A stretch of DNA of 64,000 bases, taken from the NCBI RefSeq assembly GCF_018691265.1, contig NW_024881316.1, positions 26,513,819 to 26,577,818 on the forward strand, given 5' to 3'. The notes under the pieces are model-generated. The model ran no database searches. It saw nothing but the letters and a program-made list of their open reading frames with translations, and had not been told where the DNA came from. This stretch comes from Tyto alba. Lineage: Eukaryota > Chordata > Aves > Strigiformes > Tytonidae. Positions 25,017 to 39,530 of the stretch are shown here, in pieces. The number at the start of each line of letters is the position of its first letter. The first letter of the stretch is position 1. Both the position numbers and the translations under genes were made by a program.

Positions 25017-26430
25017 CACCCATAGAATAATTTATGTAGGAAGGGATCTCTGGAGAACATACATCTCAGTCTTCTCTCAAAGTAGAAGTGGCTTTGGAAA
25101 TCATTTGCTCCATAACCTTCCCATGTACTGAGATGAAGCTTATAGGACAATATTTCTCTCCGTATTTCTTGCCCTTCTTGAAGCAGTGAATAATTGTTGA
25201 CTATTTGCAGTCATTAAGAACTCCCTCTGTCACTGTGACGTTCCAAAGTTCATAGAGGCAGCCTTGCAGTGACGCTGAACAGCTCCTTCTGCACACTGAG
25301 GTACATTCCATCAGATCTCATGACATAACTCTGTCTTCTTCTACTAAGGATAATACTGCACTCCCACAGACTTCTATTAGGCTGGGGGAACTGGAAGGCC
25401 AGAGGCCAGACCTCTCCAGTGAAAATTAAGGCAAAAAGGCCTTTGAGTGCTTTGATGTTTTCTCATCAAATGAAAGACACATCTGTGTCCCTCATCATTA
25501 GATCCCTTGTCCCACTGAATATTGTGTCATATATTCTTTAGTCTGTCTTTTGCTGCCTGAACATATATGGACGTATAGCAGTCCATCTTCCTGCATTTCA
25601 CCTCCCTCAAGTTTTCCATTTCCAGCTGTGCTATAACTTTCTTACCTCCACCCCTCCATGCAGGGCATCATTTCTATATCTGTCATGATTAGTTTATCCC
25701 TGTCCCCACCTTCTTGTGTACTTCTTTTTTAACATTTAAACTCACTCAAGATGTCTGTGTTTATCCTTACTGGCCTTCTGCTATGCTTGCTCTGCTTTCT
25801 GCATGTGCAAACACGTGGTCTTGTGCATAGAAGTTGCCCTTGGAGATCAAGCAGCTTTGCTGGGCCTCGCTACCTACCAAGGTAGTCAGCAATGGGATCC
25901 TGACAAGCAGATCCATGGACTACGCTAAATCCATTCTCCTGAAACACAGAGTTGTAATTCTATTATTTATAATTCTACTATTTTTCTTACTTATTTTTTG
26001 CAAGACTTCAAACTTATAGTTTCATAGTTATTGCAGCCCAGGCTGCTCTTGGCCTTCACCTCCTTAACCAGTTCTTCTGTTCCGTGATTAACAGGTCCAG
26101 CAGAGCATCTCCCCAGTCAGTTTGTCAATCACCTTCGTCAAGAATTGGTCATCAGCACAATGCAGAAGCCTCCTCGGTTGTTCACACCCAAGTTTATTCC
26201 CTTCTCAGCAGATATTATGGAGGTTAAAGATCTCCATAAGTACCAGTCATGATCCTGAAGTTTCTTTCTGCTATCTAAAGAAGGCTTTATCTGCCCCCTC
26301 TTGATCGGGTGGTTTGTAGCAGACACCACAGTGTTAGTCTGTCCTCTGATCCAAAGCAAAGCTCTGTTTATTTGAGCCACTCTACAACATGGCGCACAAC
26401 TGTTTCTCCTCATCTTTTCAGGAATATAAT
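25017..26430 (-). mobile_element. Old CR1 LINE copy, internally deleted
   Basis: CR1 is the main non-LTR retrotransposon of birds. The plus strand starts with the reverse complement of a CR1 3' end (CATAGAATAATTTATGTAGG, then AGGGATCTCTGGAGA). After only about 80 bases it jumps to ORF2 reverse-transcriptase sequence (about 25095-25340), then linker sequence, then endonuclease sequence (about 26040-26430). The minus-strand frame at 26138-26440 reads ALLWIRGQTNTVV and, later, GGFCIVLMTNS, which fit the CR1 endonuclease pattern. So roughly the last third of ORF2 is missing, either by deletion or because two fragments lie together. It is heavily mutated, far more than the copy at 56749-61000. Confidence 0.8.
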
Positions 26431-26440
26431 TATTTTGCAC
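26138..26440 (-). pseudogene. CR1 ORF2 endonuclease fragment
   Basis: A 100-codon open stretch on the minus strand is a decayed piece of the CR1 ORF2 endonuclease, the domain that nicks target DNA before reverse transcription. The WIRGQTN block near its N-terminus and the GFCIVLMTNS block near its C-terminus match family positions. The sequence between them has lost most of its conserved residues, and the frame is not continuous with the rest of ORF2. It is not a host gene. Confidence 0.65.
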
Positions 26441-28975
26441 TTTGCAGATGTATAATTACATTAAGACAATAAGAAGTTTGGAAAAAAAAAGAAAAGAATT
26501 TGAGCTCATTCATTTTCATGCAATCATCTTCAAACTTATTAAATTTATTCCATATTTAGTCTAAACTGGGAAGAAGTCCAAATTGCTTAGTATTTATTAT
26601 GTGAATACACTAATTTATTCCTTTCATAACTGACCTACAGTTTTCTGGGCTAAAACTTTTACAGGATCAGAGCGAAAGAGCATAAAATTGCAATTGAACA
26701 ATACCAAATTTTGACAGACAACATTTTAATCTCAGTATAAACCGGTGAGGCAGTGGTGTCATTCTTACACAATAAGGAAACCAATGAGGTGTTTTGATAA
26801 CAGTTATGATTTACTAAGCATAATGCAGTCACCTGTGTAATTTTAAGCTGAGCCAAAAACAAGGTATAAAGGAACAGAAGATAGAACAGGTGTAGACGAG
26901 CAAAATCTAGTGTTTTTTCAGTGAAATTCATTGGGCAGAAACATTAATTTCAGTGTAATTCACATGCTTTATTAAATTCTTGACAATTCTCCTATTTCTC
27001 TGTGTGAGCTATTAACATTCAGTATTGCAGTATTTACATGCTTACCCACACACTGAAGTTTACAAAACCCCTTTTAGTCCTCTGTGTCAACAGACTTAAG
27101 TGGAATGAATACTCGTTAAGAGTTTGGTGTAATTCATTTTATAATCTTATTTATTAGCATATACATAAAAAGTGTACTTTCCTAATAACAGGATCTAGCA
27201 ATTTAGTTCCTTACATCACTCTATGAACGTTATAGGTTTTTGCTTTTATTCCTTCAGCTGTGTATTCATCATACTTTTGTAAGCAGTATTTTTAATGGAC
27301 TAGTTAATTGACTTATTCCATTAAGTATGGATAAAAGAGATAACGTAGGTAATGTAGGTAAAAGAGAAGTAGGTAATTTCTCAATTTTGGATAAATAGGA
27401 AACTTATGAAAAAGAATATATTTAAAATTATTATTATTTACTCCCACTTATGTATCAGGGCCAATATGAACCTGCTGAGATGTAAAAGAAGACAGTTTAC
27501 TCAGAGGAACTGTGGAAAAAGTATGAAAATTATACAGATTTCCTTTTGAAATACAACTCTCTTTTTTTCCATCACATGTATTAGTCAGCTGAAGAAATTA
27601 GTCAAAGTCAGTTATCCAAAAGAAACTGAATTGGTGAACCACTCTAGCTGAAACCAGATATCCAGCAAAAAATGAACTGTATCTGTCCAGTTAAAATCTA
27701 AATCCAATACCCTCCCTTGACTGGAGCGCAGCTGCCCAAATTCTTGTCTTAGCATAGTGCAAAAAGTAGAACAAAAGTGAAAAGTGTGCAATCTGAAGGT
27801 CTGCCATCTGCTCTTCCAGGTTAAATGCAGAGCAGACTGAAGTATAAATCTTGTTTAGGGAGACAGAAGGACATATTAGGCAGTTTAGGAACCTAATTAC
27901 ACATGAATTCAAGTCTAATAAAGATCAGAGCACAATAAAAAAAAAAAAGCTACTTTGTCTCAATATGGGTGTTTAATAGTATCTTTATTCTTGATTTCTT
28001 ACAGATTATTAAAACTGTTTTCTCTTGATAATAGAGGCTTTTTTTTTTGATACTGGTAGAGGGAATTCATTACTTTGTATTGACACACTTAGTTCAGCAT
28101 TCTTTTTTGTTACTGTGCTTTTTTTAGATGGAATATAAACAGCATACATGTGAGATTTGTTGTATCACCTCTTGTAATTTCTCAGTCAGACCTGAAACAT
28201 GGATATAGCAATCCAGAGGTGCAACCTAGCAAAACTAATGTGCTCTGAGAAAAACAAGGGAATATTTTGTAGGCAGTTTAGGAATCTCTGAAGTACTATA
28301 TACATAAGAACAACTGATGAGAATCAAAGGAGTATATTTTATTATTACACTGTTATAGTTAAAGTGAGGTTAATATTTTGATGTTGCGGGAAAAGTCATA
28401 GGAATCATAAGTAGAAATATTTATTTGCAGGGAAATAAAGGGAAATAAAGAAAAAAAGACAATTATCCTAAAGAAAACATAGGCCAAACCAACTTAAGCA
28501 GACATGTATCTATAGTTTTTTTCATAGTCAGTAGAATTTTTCAATGAAAACAGTTTTGATCCTAATCTGCTACTGATACAAAGTGCAAGAAAACTTTTAA
28601 AATTCTGGATTAATAGGGTAAATGGAAAACCATATCAATCATAACAAATTCCAAAGAACAATCCCCTAGAACACAGAAGTTTATTAGTGCCAGTGAAAGG
28701 AGTTTTGCTTTCTAAACTATTACAATTTCAAACTCAGTTTCTTGTGTGATTATGATAATAAAAAAACATCTTGATCTTCTGCCAATTTTGAAGGTAATGA
28801 CAGAACTTTTGTTGTTGCCAAAATGACAAGTTGCTTCTAGCTGCCAGAGCAATAAATCACTTAAATATTTGGAGCTTGATCCAGAAATTAAATGGCACTA
28901 GCTATATCTATTCAGGAATTCTTGTCACTTTATCTTCTGGGAATGATCCTTGATGCTTGGTTCAAGTCTGTGTAG

Positions 28976-28984
<9 letters not shown>

Positions 28985-29003
<19 letters not shown>
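28985..29003. repeat. A19 homopolymer
   Basis: Run of 19 A followed by GAATAAAA. No retroposon body is recognised next to it. Confidence 0.85.
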
Positions 29004-29006
<3 letters not shown>

Positions 29007-32000
29007 TAAAACCATTGCACATTTAAGAAAGTAGATGAAGGAATCGTTAGCTTTAGGTCCTATTCCAGATTAGTTTTGGGATGTCATCTGGCTTCTAAAA
29101 TCCCCTCAATCCTTTATAGGCAAACCAAGAAGTGAAGCTTAATGACATTAAGTGGGGGGGCAATCACTATCAGAACATTTTTATTTTGTATATCTACATG
29201 TTATGTATACATGTAATTTCATATATATTGTGCTTTACAAATAGAAGAAGTTTTTGGTTTGAATATGGTGTTTAATACGGGAGAAGAGCTTTCCTTTAAA
29301 TTCTTAATGTAAAATTTTGTCTAAACTAGAATACTAATTAGCTTGGTGGTCCAGGACAATACATAAAAAAGACTTGAGTGCTAGTAGCATCTCATGAGGA
29401 TAACTAGAACCATGAGGTAGTGGTCTTCTATGTTGTCTGTAACTGTAGACTCAACTGTTTTAATCAGTGGCTACTGATAACTTCTTGCAGACTTCTGAAA
29501 ACCAAACTGAGAAGAAGGGTACAGAATTAAACAGTGTAATTTCGTAAATATTTTGGGTAACTTATGTGTCTTGAAAATATAATCTTCAAGTAGCAGTTAT
29601 GGTTAGTATCCCGGAATTACTTGATATGCTGAATAGGCTCAAGAAGTAGCTATTCTTACTTCTGGAAAGGCCATTATCTATGGGACAAGCGTTAAGTGAT
29701 TGAGATGCTTTTCAGAAACCCCAGAATATTGTATTTTTTTATATAATGACTTAGTAAAGGAAAACTCTTGCTCCTTTCACAGAGAAAGTTTTAAAAGTCA
29801 TGATAGAGGATGTAAAAACGCTGGTTTGTGTCTGTGATTTCAATGGTCAGCAGGGAAAAACTTACATTAATTGCAGTAAATGCTTCTGATGATTGTCTTA
29901 TTATTATTGTTTTATTTAGATGCTAAACTTTTAGAAAATTCTTTCTTCATGACATAATTCATTCCCACAGCTATTTCTGTTGTCTTTCATAGTTCAGCAG
30001 CAAACACATTTTCCTCTGCTTTTCTCTATCTTCATATGTACATAAGCCATATCTATATATAAAGTACCATCATTTTAACATTATAACTAAACTTTATCAA
30101 CATGGGGTTTTTTCCTTATGTTCAAAGGATCAATCAGCCATAGTAAGACTGCTCTCAAGAGGATTTAAGCACATGAAAACAGAGAATTTAGGAAAGCAAA
30201 GTTAAAAGAAACTACAGTGGAGTATGAGCAGTTCAACGTTAAGACACAAGGCACACTGAGTCAAATAAACCAAAATGATAAGATGGGAATGTATTTTCAG
30301 AGTTTCATATATTTTTCACAAAAATCGTTAAAGAAGGAAATATATTATTTGTAGAAGAGGTATAATTGAAATGGACATGTAAAAACAAATTGTAGACAAC
30401 TAACAAGAGTTGTTTAAAAAAGTGTGTGGAAGCTGGTTGAAGTGCTGTGGCTATTCTGTCTCCTTAATTATTTCACCCGATTTCCTGACACAAAAGTTCT
30501 GCAGTTTACGACAGGTAAGTCTGTTTCTGCCTGGCACAGCTAAAATATGTGCCCAGTCTAATTACCTATTTACCCCTAAATATGAATAAGAATACCCAAA
30601 CCTGATTGAAAATTCAAAGATATTGAGAAAAAAATTACCAAGTTGCAACAAGACCTTCATAATATTAGAAGGATGAAATCAAAATGTAAAAAGTGGAAAT
30701 TACTGCGGAGAATGTGTTCCAGTTAAATGTGCCAATATATTCTTTTATCAAGCCAACAAAATTAATGCAAGTGCCTTGCAATGCATCATGGAGAAGGGTA
30801 GTAGTAACCAGTGTAAATGTAATGCCTGCAGATGATCTATTTTGCAGGGGCTATCTGATTAGCAGTCAGGTGCTCTGGAAGTTGAGACTTCCAGATAGTT
30901 GTTAAAAAGGCTGAAATTTGTTCACTAATCCCCATCATTGTCTTCCTCTGCACTCCCATCTACTGACATATTCATTAAAGATGCAGGTATATCACCTGTC
31001 AATATCTTCCAGATCCATCTGAGGGAAGCAAATGATCAGTGTCTGATAGCTCAGTGGTGGGGGATTGGGGTCTGGAAATGATACTCTAATGGAGAGTTTA
31101 GACTCAAGGAAACAATCCATTGCAGGTTCCATTTCAGTTACCGTTTTATCAAAAGATTAAAAAAGGACATATTTTACTAATGTGCAAAGTTATTTTTCCT
31201 GATTTAAGTCAGAAGCAACCTTCCTACTTCATGGTATCAGACAGCTGCAATGTACTAGCACTTTAGTTTTGTTTTGATCAAGGGCTCCCCACCATCTGAC
31301 ACTTCTGTTTGTTTGTGTTATAACCCCCATGTGTGAATGGGCTCTTTTTTTCTAGACAGTGATCAATATAACCCCCCTGGCAATATTTAAAATGACTGAA
31401 AAGGGATTGGGAAGCAAAATTCAGATATTGGTACTGGAAATGGTAAATACCACAGCATGTCTGGAAAAGGCAGGCAGGCTAAACTACCTTTTGGCTCATT
31501 GTGAGTAGAAGTTCATATTCAGGGTATACATTTTGGCGTGAATTCACTGATTTTTTTCTGGTTTGTAAGTGATTTTAGTGTGTATGGTTAGGCATATTGC
31601 ATGTTAAGTGCCTATGCGATAATTAAGTCTATAGTTATAAATATTATGTAAATTTATATGCAGCTAATGTCTCTGTGCTGACCATCTCTTAGAACAAAAA
31701 GATTTGGTTTAGCTGTATGTTGCGTTTGTGCCTCTTATTCCCCACAAATATCTCTGGTTGTCTTAGTTCAAGGGAGAATTGTTTATTACCAATCTATACC
31801 AGCAGAGCATATCTAATGCCTTCTACAAAACACACTAGTTTGCACAGCTCAGTTACACGGAGAAATAAATTCATCATTTAGGATGTGCCCACTCTTTCCT
31901 CTCACTGATATGTATGGGAAGGGAAATAGGACCACAGGTGCTGCTTTCCAACCTGGTGTAGGTCAACCACTTTAGGTCAAGATGATGTCTGTTACTGTGT

Positions 32001-35000
32001 GATTTCCTTGCACAGCTATGTAGGAGAGAAACTTTTTCATAACCTGGGGTAGGCTTGTACAATCGATATACTGCTTACACACCACCTTTGAGCACAAAAT
32101 AATTACTAAAAGAAACACATAATTATTACATGTGTTTTATATATCTAGTTCTATAAAGAAAAACTCTATAAATGAAATATTTTTTTACTAATGCTTTTGG
32201 TCATATGCCTCACTTCATATTTATAACATAACTATACCCAGCAACATGAAAAAAATATCACTGCAGAAGCCAAATAAATGAAGAAATATTTTAAATTGCA
32301 TAGCTTTATAAATAAAATGTTGAGGCTCTCTCCCTCTCAGCAGAACCAAAACCTTGCTATGCATTCATGGATGATGACATCAGAGTGTTATTAGGAATGT
32401 TTCATCAAAAGATACATTCCATGAGTCCCCGAACATCACTTTAATCTTGTGTCAGAATTAATAAACTGGCTGAAGAAAACTTTTAAAATGAGTTAAGCTT
32501 ATTGTCAGAGAACATCTGTGGACCTCTAATCTCTGCTGCCACAAAGCCAAGGCTAGGCAAGGTTTTTCTATGAGGAAGTACTAGTGCCATGTGCTGTGTG
32601 GCATAACGTACAGGCTGCCTTTTCTAGGGAGTGAGTTATCAATAATGTTTAATGGACAGATACAGTGTTTTGCCTCTCAGGTTTCTTTTTTACCATCTAT
32701 TCTCAGGTTAAACCTCACTCAGTGGGTTCATGATTCACAGCTGAAGTGACCAGAAGTGACCACTGATATAAGATGCTTTGTTTCCAGTAAGACCTTAAGA
32801 CTATTTGATAACCGTTCCACAACTAGAAAGTACAAAATAACACTAGTCCATTATAAAAATAACTGCTTATGAAGACTGCTATTAGCTGTTACAATCAGTG
32901 AGTATTGTAATGGGTTGCCATGAGAGTCATTCAGGTGAAAATGATTTATACTGTTCCAAGTGCATCGTTTATTAAAACAATCATAATACTGACATTATAG
33001 TACATTGCTCCTGCTTTCATTTATTTTCTTGTAAGTAGAGGCATAGCTAACAGAAAAGCTTTTTCAGTTTATAGTTGCTTTTAAATTTGTTGTGGTAGCA
33101 GGATCATGGTGTATAGGAAGGGATTTATAGAGAACAGTTTGTGAAAGAAACAGAACTCACTACTTAGAGTGGTCTAACAAAGGGCAAAGAAACTTTGAGA
33201 ACAGTAGAAATGTCTTCTATCCCTCACAATGCCCCTTGAGCCAACATCAATTTTAGCATTTATTTTTATTGTCATATACAAGGACTCCATTATATAAGGT
33301 CTGTACCATGACGTGAATATATAACTCTCTCTGTCTGTATCTATCCATCTGTTCCAAAGATCTTAAACTGGAAGTAAAAAGCACCAAAGGAAAGCCAGGT
33401 ATTTTTTTACTGGTAGGAATAACTAATCTGATATGTGGGAGTTTGAGATTATATTTTTTTCAAGTTCTTTCATGACCATGGATGGAATTTGTAAAGGTTT
33501 CTCTCTGCTTAAATATATAGGAAAAACACCAGGTAGATATTCTGAAGAACCTTTGGAGAATCTTGAAAGCCAGCTATGTACAACTTCTCACACTTGGATA
33601 GATAAAAAAACACCCTAGTGCATAAATAATGTCTCTGTGTTCAGTCTCCTAATCTGTAGGTTTAGCAACCAGGATCCCTGACAGTTTTGTGAAGACCACA
33701 AGAGGAAGGGGTCTAATCTGTGAATCCTGAGCCAGGGAAGGATCCTAAATCCTGGAGATACTTGATTTAAGATATACTAAAGCCCTTAGCAATACCCAAC
33801 ATATAAATAAGTTAGGTAGCTTCCGATACAGGATAGAGGGGTTTTTGGTAATAATTGGTTCAGAAATGTTTTGTCTTCCTGTTAATTCTGAAGAGAAACT
33901 CTGAAGGAACTTATTTTCTGAAAAGGAAAACATACAGAATCAGTTTTCTCTTTTGAGACTAGCTGCTATGACTGCTGTTGACTGAATCCTTGCCACTACT
34001 GTTTGAAATACTCCAGAATTACCCACAGTGCCATAAGATTTATACTCCTAAGGAAACTGTGCAGTACTCAGTGAGAGTACATGTTGTGCAGACCACAATT
34101 ACTAACTGGATGATTTTAACTATGGTAAATCTGTGAATGTATTTGGAGGATAAAACAACCTGTATTAGTTTGCCAGGGAATAAATACTTGGCAGTGGAGA
34201 GTAGAAATGAAAGATAAAGTTGCAGTAATATACACAGACAGGCTACTGGAAAGAGTCAGTAGTATGACAAACTGGAAGAGCCAAGAAAAAAAAAAATGGA
34301 GAAGACAAGATAATGCCTGTTTATGGATAGAGGAGAGAGCATGTTTTAGTAGGTACATGTGTTATCCTACAAGAGGATGAGAAGTTAAGGGCACAGATAT
34401 TATCTGGAGTGAATAACTGGTTGTAAGCCCAGTTTGTTGGATTGTGTGATAAGACATGGATAAGACCAGTGTTAGTAAATTGACATTTGTGATACATCAG
34501 TGTTTGATCAGGAGGCATTTTCAAAAAGGGGACTAAAATTTTTTTATTCTGGGTTTTGGTGCCATATATTAATTCCCATGTTTCAGGGCTTTTGCACCTC
34601 ACCTGCCGACACCAGAACATTCCCCTTCTGTGGCTTAATATTTTTCCTGAGCTTTTTGTCTGGTTGGTTAGTTTGGTATTGGTTTTATTTTCTCTACCTG
34701 AAGCCCTGGAGAGTATTGAGATCTGAAAATGGGATGTGTGGTGCTTCTAGTGTTGTTGCAAAGCCTATCAAATGTACAGCTATCTTCTGTGCTCAAGAAA
34801 AGAGAGCTAACAGTGGATGGGATGAACAGAAACTGGAAATACTGAAATTGTTTGCCCTTTCCTGAAACACATGACCTCTTTCTTGACGTCATGAGGAAAT
34901 ATTAGCTAAACACATACCTTTAGGACATTAGCTCTCAAAGGGACACACCTGAACTTTTCTTCTCTCATCCTATGGCCTGCTAAATTTAGTCACAAATGAT

Positions 35001-36212
35001 GTTTGATACTAGAGACTTTAGCTTGATCACAGGACTGTGGACTGCTCCAGATTAAATGGCCATTGCACTGTTATTCGCAATTGCAGAGACCTGGAACCTT
35101 TCCTGATGACTTGGTTCATTTTTTTTTTTCTGTTCATATACATGTTGATCTGGTTTCTTTGGTGTCACAGATTATGTGACTGTGCTAAGGGGGGATGCTG
35201 GACCTTACACACCCCTATAGGAAGATAAAAAGTATCTGAACTGTTCCTTGAGAAGCTTTTAGGAAGTTCTTGACTCAAACAGTCCATAGTGCAATGCTCT
35301 GGTATTGAATTTATCTCCACTGAGCAGTTTCAGTTCTTAGTGATGAACTGAAATTGAATCATTGTCACAAATCATTTCTGTGGTATGTCTGAGATATGAC
35401 GATTTGATTTTATCGAGTGGTTCACATAGGAATTAAATTCCAGTGCAAAGTTGCTGTTTTAAAACTGGAATATTTTCTCTATTTGCTAGGTCACTACTAC
35501 TGTGTGTGCTACTACTATGCAACAAGATTTCTCAGATGAAAATTCCTCAGACTGAAAACTACATTTTCTGTCTAATGGGTTCTAAATTATACATAAACTG
35601 TGCAATTTTCAAAGGTGATGCAATTTCTTCTGTCACAATGTCTTGTAATTTGGAGGCTGTTTCCTTTAAAGTGACAATTCCGTACAGATGGACTACAATA
35701 CCTTCAGTTTCAAAAACATCTACCTGTAGTGTTATCACATACTGGCTATGCTTTTTAAGTATTTCTGCTTGTCTTTATCTTTACTAACAGCGACAACTGC
35801 TGTTATAAAAGAGTGGAATATTCTATTAAAAACAGCATTTGATTGTGGTTTTTATGTAAAAAAGAAAAAGCCAAATATATGACCATCTTACCATTCAGTT
35901 TAATGAATTTAAACATTGTCTGCTTTTTGACAATATTTTCTAGTCCAGTGATTTATTTACATGAATGTGTTGGCACCATGGGCAGGTATCCTTTTCCACA
36001 TTGGCACAGACAGATTCAAAACTACTGCTAAATAGTAAGCTATTGGAGTTATAGCCCTCTTTACCCCCTGCCATTGAAGTATAAGAGATAGAGACATTTT
36101 GTCTCAGATTTCAATTAAGTCTTGAAAAATAAAACAACAAAAAATGCCTATTTAAGATTACACATCTACACTATCATATTTAATCTAATTAAGATTAAAT
36201 CTGGTGCTTTGA

Positions 36213-36229
36213 TTTTTTTTTTTTTTTTT
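36213..36229. repeat. T17 homopolymer
   Basis: Uninterrupted run of 17 T. Confidence 0.85.
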
Positions 36230-39200
36230 CAGAAGTAATTATGACCAAATCAGTAATCAGCTCTGTTAGCAGATTGATGAAAATATTTAGTGGTGCCTGA
36301 GGCAAGTGAAAACTAGGGGAGTGGTTCTTTTGTAGTACAGTTACACAAGGAAAAAGACACCTGGCCACAGAGCAGTATAAATTACTTCTGTGAGCACCAC
36401 AGTCTCAGAAATAATAGGTTGTCCAGAAAAAAACACATGTAAAATTAAGGATTTTGATTTGACCTCAGAAACGTATGTCTGTAACCCAATCATGGCAAGC
36501 AGCACCCACATAAAGAGTTATGGTGACATCCACAAAGAACATTAAATGTGTTCTTGCTTTTCCTTCTGTATGCTCTGTAAGTAAATCGGGATTTGGTAAA
36601 CAACCAGCTTTTCACAGATGTATTTCTCAGATGCTCAGATTTCTCTGTTATACTCTTCCCAAATATGAAACTAAATGGAGTTATTGAGAAGCCCATGCCA
36701 CTCACAGTATTCAACCCAATGAGTAAATCAGTATACTTACAGCAAGAAGTATGGTCTAAAGGATACCTAGTTCTTTTAGTATAGGACAGACCTGGCTATG
36801 GACCTCTGCTGGGAGAATCAGCTGTGCAGAGATTTAGGAAGGCAGCAATCTAGTCTTTTTTTTCACATGACCTGAAAAAGGACACTTAAAGGGATAAGAA
36901 GAGAAAATGTAACTAAAGGTCACTTTCCACCCCCCAGATATAGACAGTATTTTAGCAACTGTTGCCAATTTGGGCATAATTTTTCCTCTGCATGGATTCA
37001 GAGCATTATGAACTCTGGTTTAGTAATCTTTGTGCAAGCTGGATTCACAAGAACCTAGTGCATTGTTAAAAGAGTCTTGGCACTGAAACCTCTGTTGATG
37101 TGTGTTGTTAGGCAGATACAGGTCTTTCATCATATTTTATCAAGCAAACAAGTCTGATTTTAAAATGGCATTCTGTCATGCCAGTATTTTAATGAAATCT
37201 GAACCGTAAACATCAGTTCAGCAGCTAGAGGGAAAAGGGATGAGGAGTACACAGTGTAAACTTCTACAACACGTTATTAATGTGGATTTTTTTCTGATAT
37301 TCTGTCTTGTTTCAGATTACAACCTTATCAATTTTATTTTTTTGAGTGTTATTTTATTTTCCTGCTGACTTTTATGCTAACACTTTGCTTTTATCTGTTT
37401 ACCCATCTATTCTTGCTTATATTTACTGCAGTTCTTCACTACTTTTATTGTTAGGCATTTGCATCTGTTATTAATAGCAGATGGGATAGAGATGAACATA
37501 ATCGCGTGATTCAGCAGCAGTCATGTCTGTTTAGTCAGTAGCATCTGACACAGCATGCATTTACTGCATGATTGCACAGTCATGTTTGACACAAATGATG
37601 GATTACTACTCCAAATAAGCTTTCAATATTTGTTTGTTGTATATGCCACTAAATTGTATGTTCCCTACATTCACTCATTGAAAATTTCTGACCATAATTA
37701 CAATTCAGCCAGTTCTATCTTGGTTCTAAAACAGTATCGATGTTGATTACTTTATACTCCGTTCCTTCTAGGGTGACTGATGTATCAGTTTTGGCTTGTT
37801 ATGACAATCTCATATGACTCTAGTATTGTAAACTCCCACTTAAAAGAATTTGAAGCTCAAAGAAGACATTGTTTGCTGACTGATCCATTTCTATCATATT
37901 TTTCCTTATAGCTGATGCTCAGTTGAGGCTCAATGATTAATAATAAAAATAGCTTTACCTGAATAAATATAGATTTGTGTTACTCCTGGTTTGTCAGGCC
38001 CACCAGATTTCTATTGTACTTATCTGAGGTGTTTGTTTTGATTTAAAAAATGTTTGTCACTCTTCTTTTATATTTTTCCTCTTCATTGAAATATAAAATG
38101 TCATATTTCAAAGTACAATTTTACTTCTTCCATTTCAGGTGTATTTAAATATAGCGAGAAGAAAACTCATGAACTTTAAAGGCTATGTGCATACCGCCAA
38201 ATAAATCAAGCCAGAGTATGTCTAATGGCCCCTGAAGACAAGTGGCGTGTTGCAGCTCACATAATGTACAGCTAAACTGTAATCCCCCCCAGCAGGGAGG
38301 ATTCACACACAGGCTATCTGCTCGGGAGAATCTTTCACCATCCACTGAGCTATGTCCAAGAAGAGTGCATCTGTACTAGTAAATTAAATGGAGATATTGC
38401 CAAGGCAGTGGACCTTGGTCACCTAGGCTGTTAAATGACTAGACTGGTCCCTTGCACAGTTTTGTCATAGCACTCTCCTAGACAATGCCAAAGCACAGTC
38501 TGGAAAATCCCACTCACTGGAACCTGCTGCCAGCAAGCACTCTAGATGCTCCTGCCCTGGAGTCAAGGGAAGTTTTCAGTCTTGCTACATATGTACTACA
38601 AAGAGCTGGTGCCAGGGCCAGGTTACTCTCTGACTCCTTTCTAATATAGAGGTAGTTTCTGTGCCTGGGGCAGTACTAGTGCCAAAACCCTAACAGGGAG
38701 CATGTTAACACGTGAGCAATATGGAGGTCTAAGTTAGTGCCAGTGCAATACACAAAAAAGTGCAGAAGCAGCTAATAGAGTTTCCTGCTGTGTGTGACTG
38801 TAATGGAAACGCAATCAACGTACTAATTAAGATGTTGCAAAGATCCTTAGTATTTATCTCTTTAAGAAGTAAATCCAAAAAACTCAGATATGGTCTATTA
38901 AGACCTTCATATGCTTGTGGCTTTATCACTTCATCATTGTTCATCTGAAGTTTTACCTTTAGATTATTATCTATAGTGGAGAAACATATGATAGGACATC
39001 ATGTTAGATATTTGTATGCTGGACAGTCTGGAAACAGTAACACCTCAGTTTTCCTTAAGACCAGTGACTAAAAAAGCTATTTACCTTCTTAGCTCTGAAG
39101 TTCTGTTTATTAGAAACAAATTAGAATATAATAACCAGATCTGTAGGGTGAAACAAATGGAAATAAAAGATGTGAAATCAAACTTCTCTCTTACACGCTG

Positions 39201-39513
39201 CTTCCCTCTCTTCTCAGGAGTTTCTCAGTTCCCACTTGTCCTGCATATAATTTCTGCTTGTTGCCTCCCCATCTTTGTCTGCTTCCTAGAGGCTACTTCT
39301 TGTTGAGTCTGGTATTTTCCTGAGAACACTTCAGCAATTTCTCTTTTTCTATTCCAGAGCACAGGGTGCAGCAAGACAGCATGCCAGCAGACTGCTGAAT
39401 AGCCACAGGCTTCTGAAACCATGAGCAAACAAATGAAACATATATTGTCTGCCACAAATCATTTATTAGGGAATGATGAATTAACTTTGCAGAAGAGTAT
39501 ACATTAGTACATT

Positions 39514-39530
39514 AAAAAAAAAAAAAAAAA
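39514..39530. repeat. A17 homopolymer
   Basis: Uninterrupted run of 17 A. Confidence 0.85.

Noticed and set aside
31040..31080. GATAGCTCAGTGGTGGGG resembles a tRNA D-arm or promoter A-box
   Set aside because: No matching acceptor stem, anticodon arm or B-box follows at the right distance.
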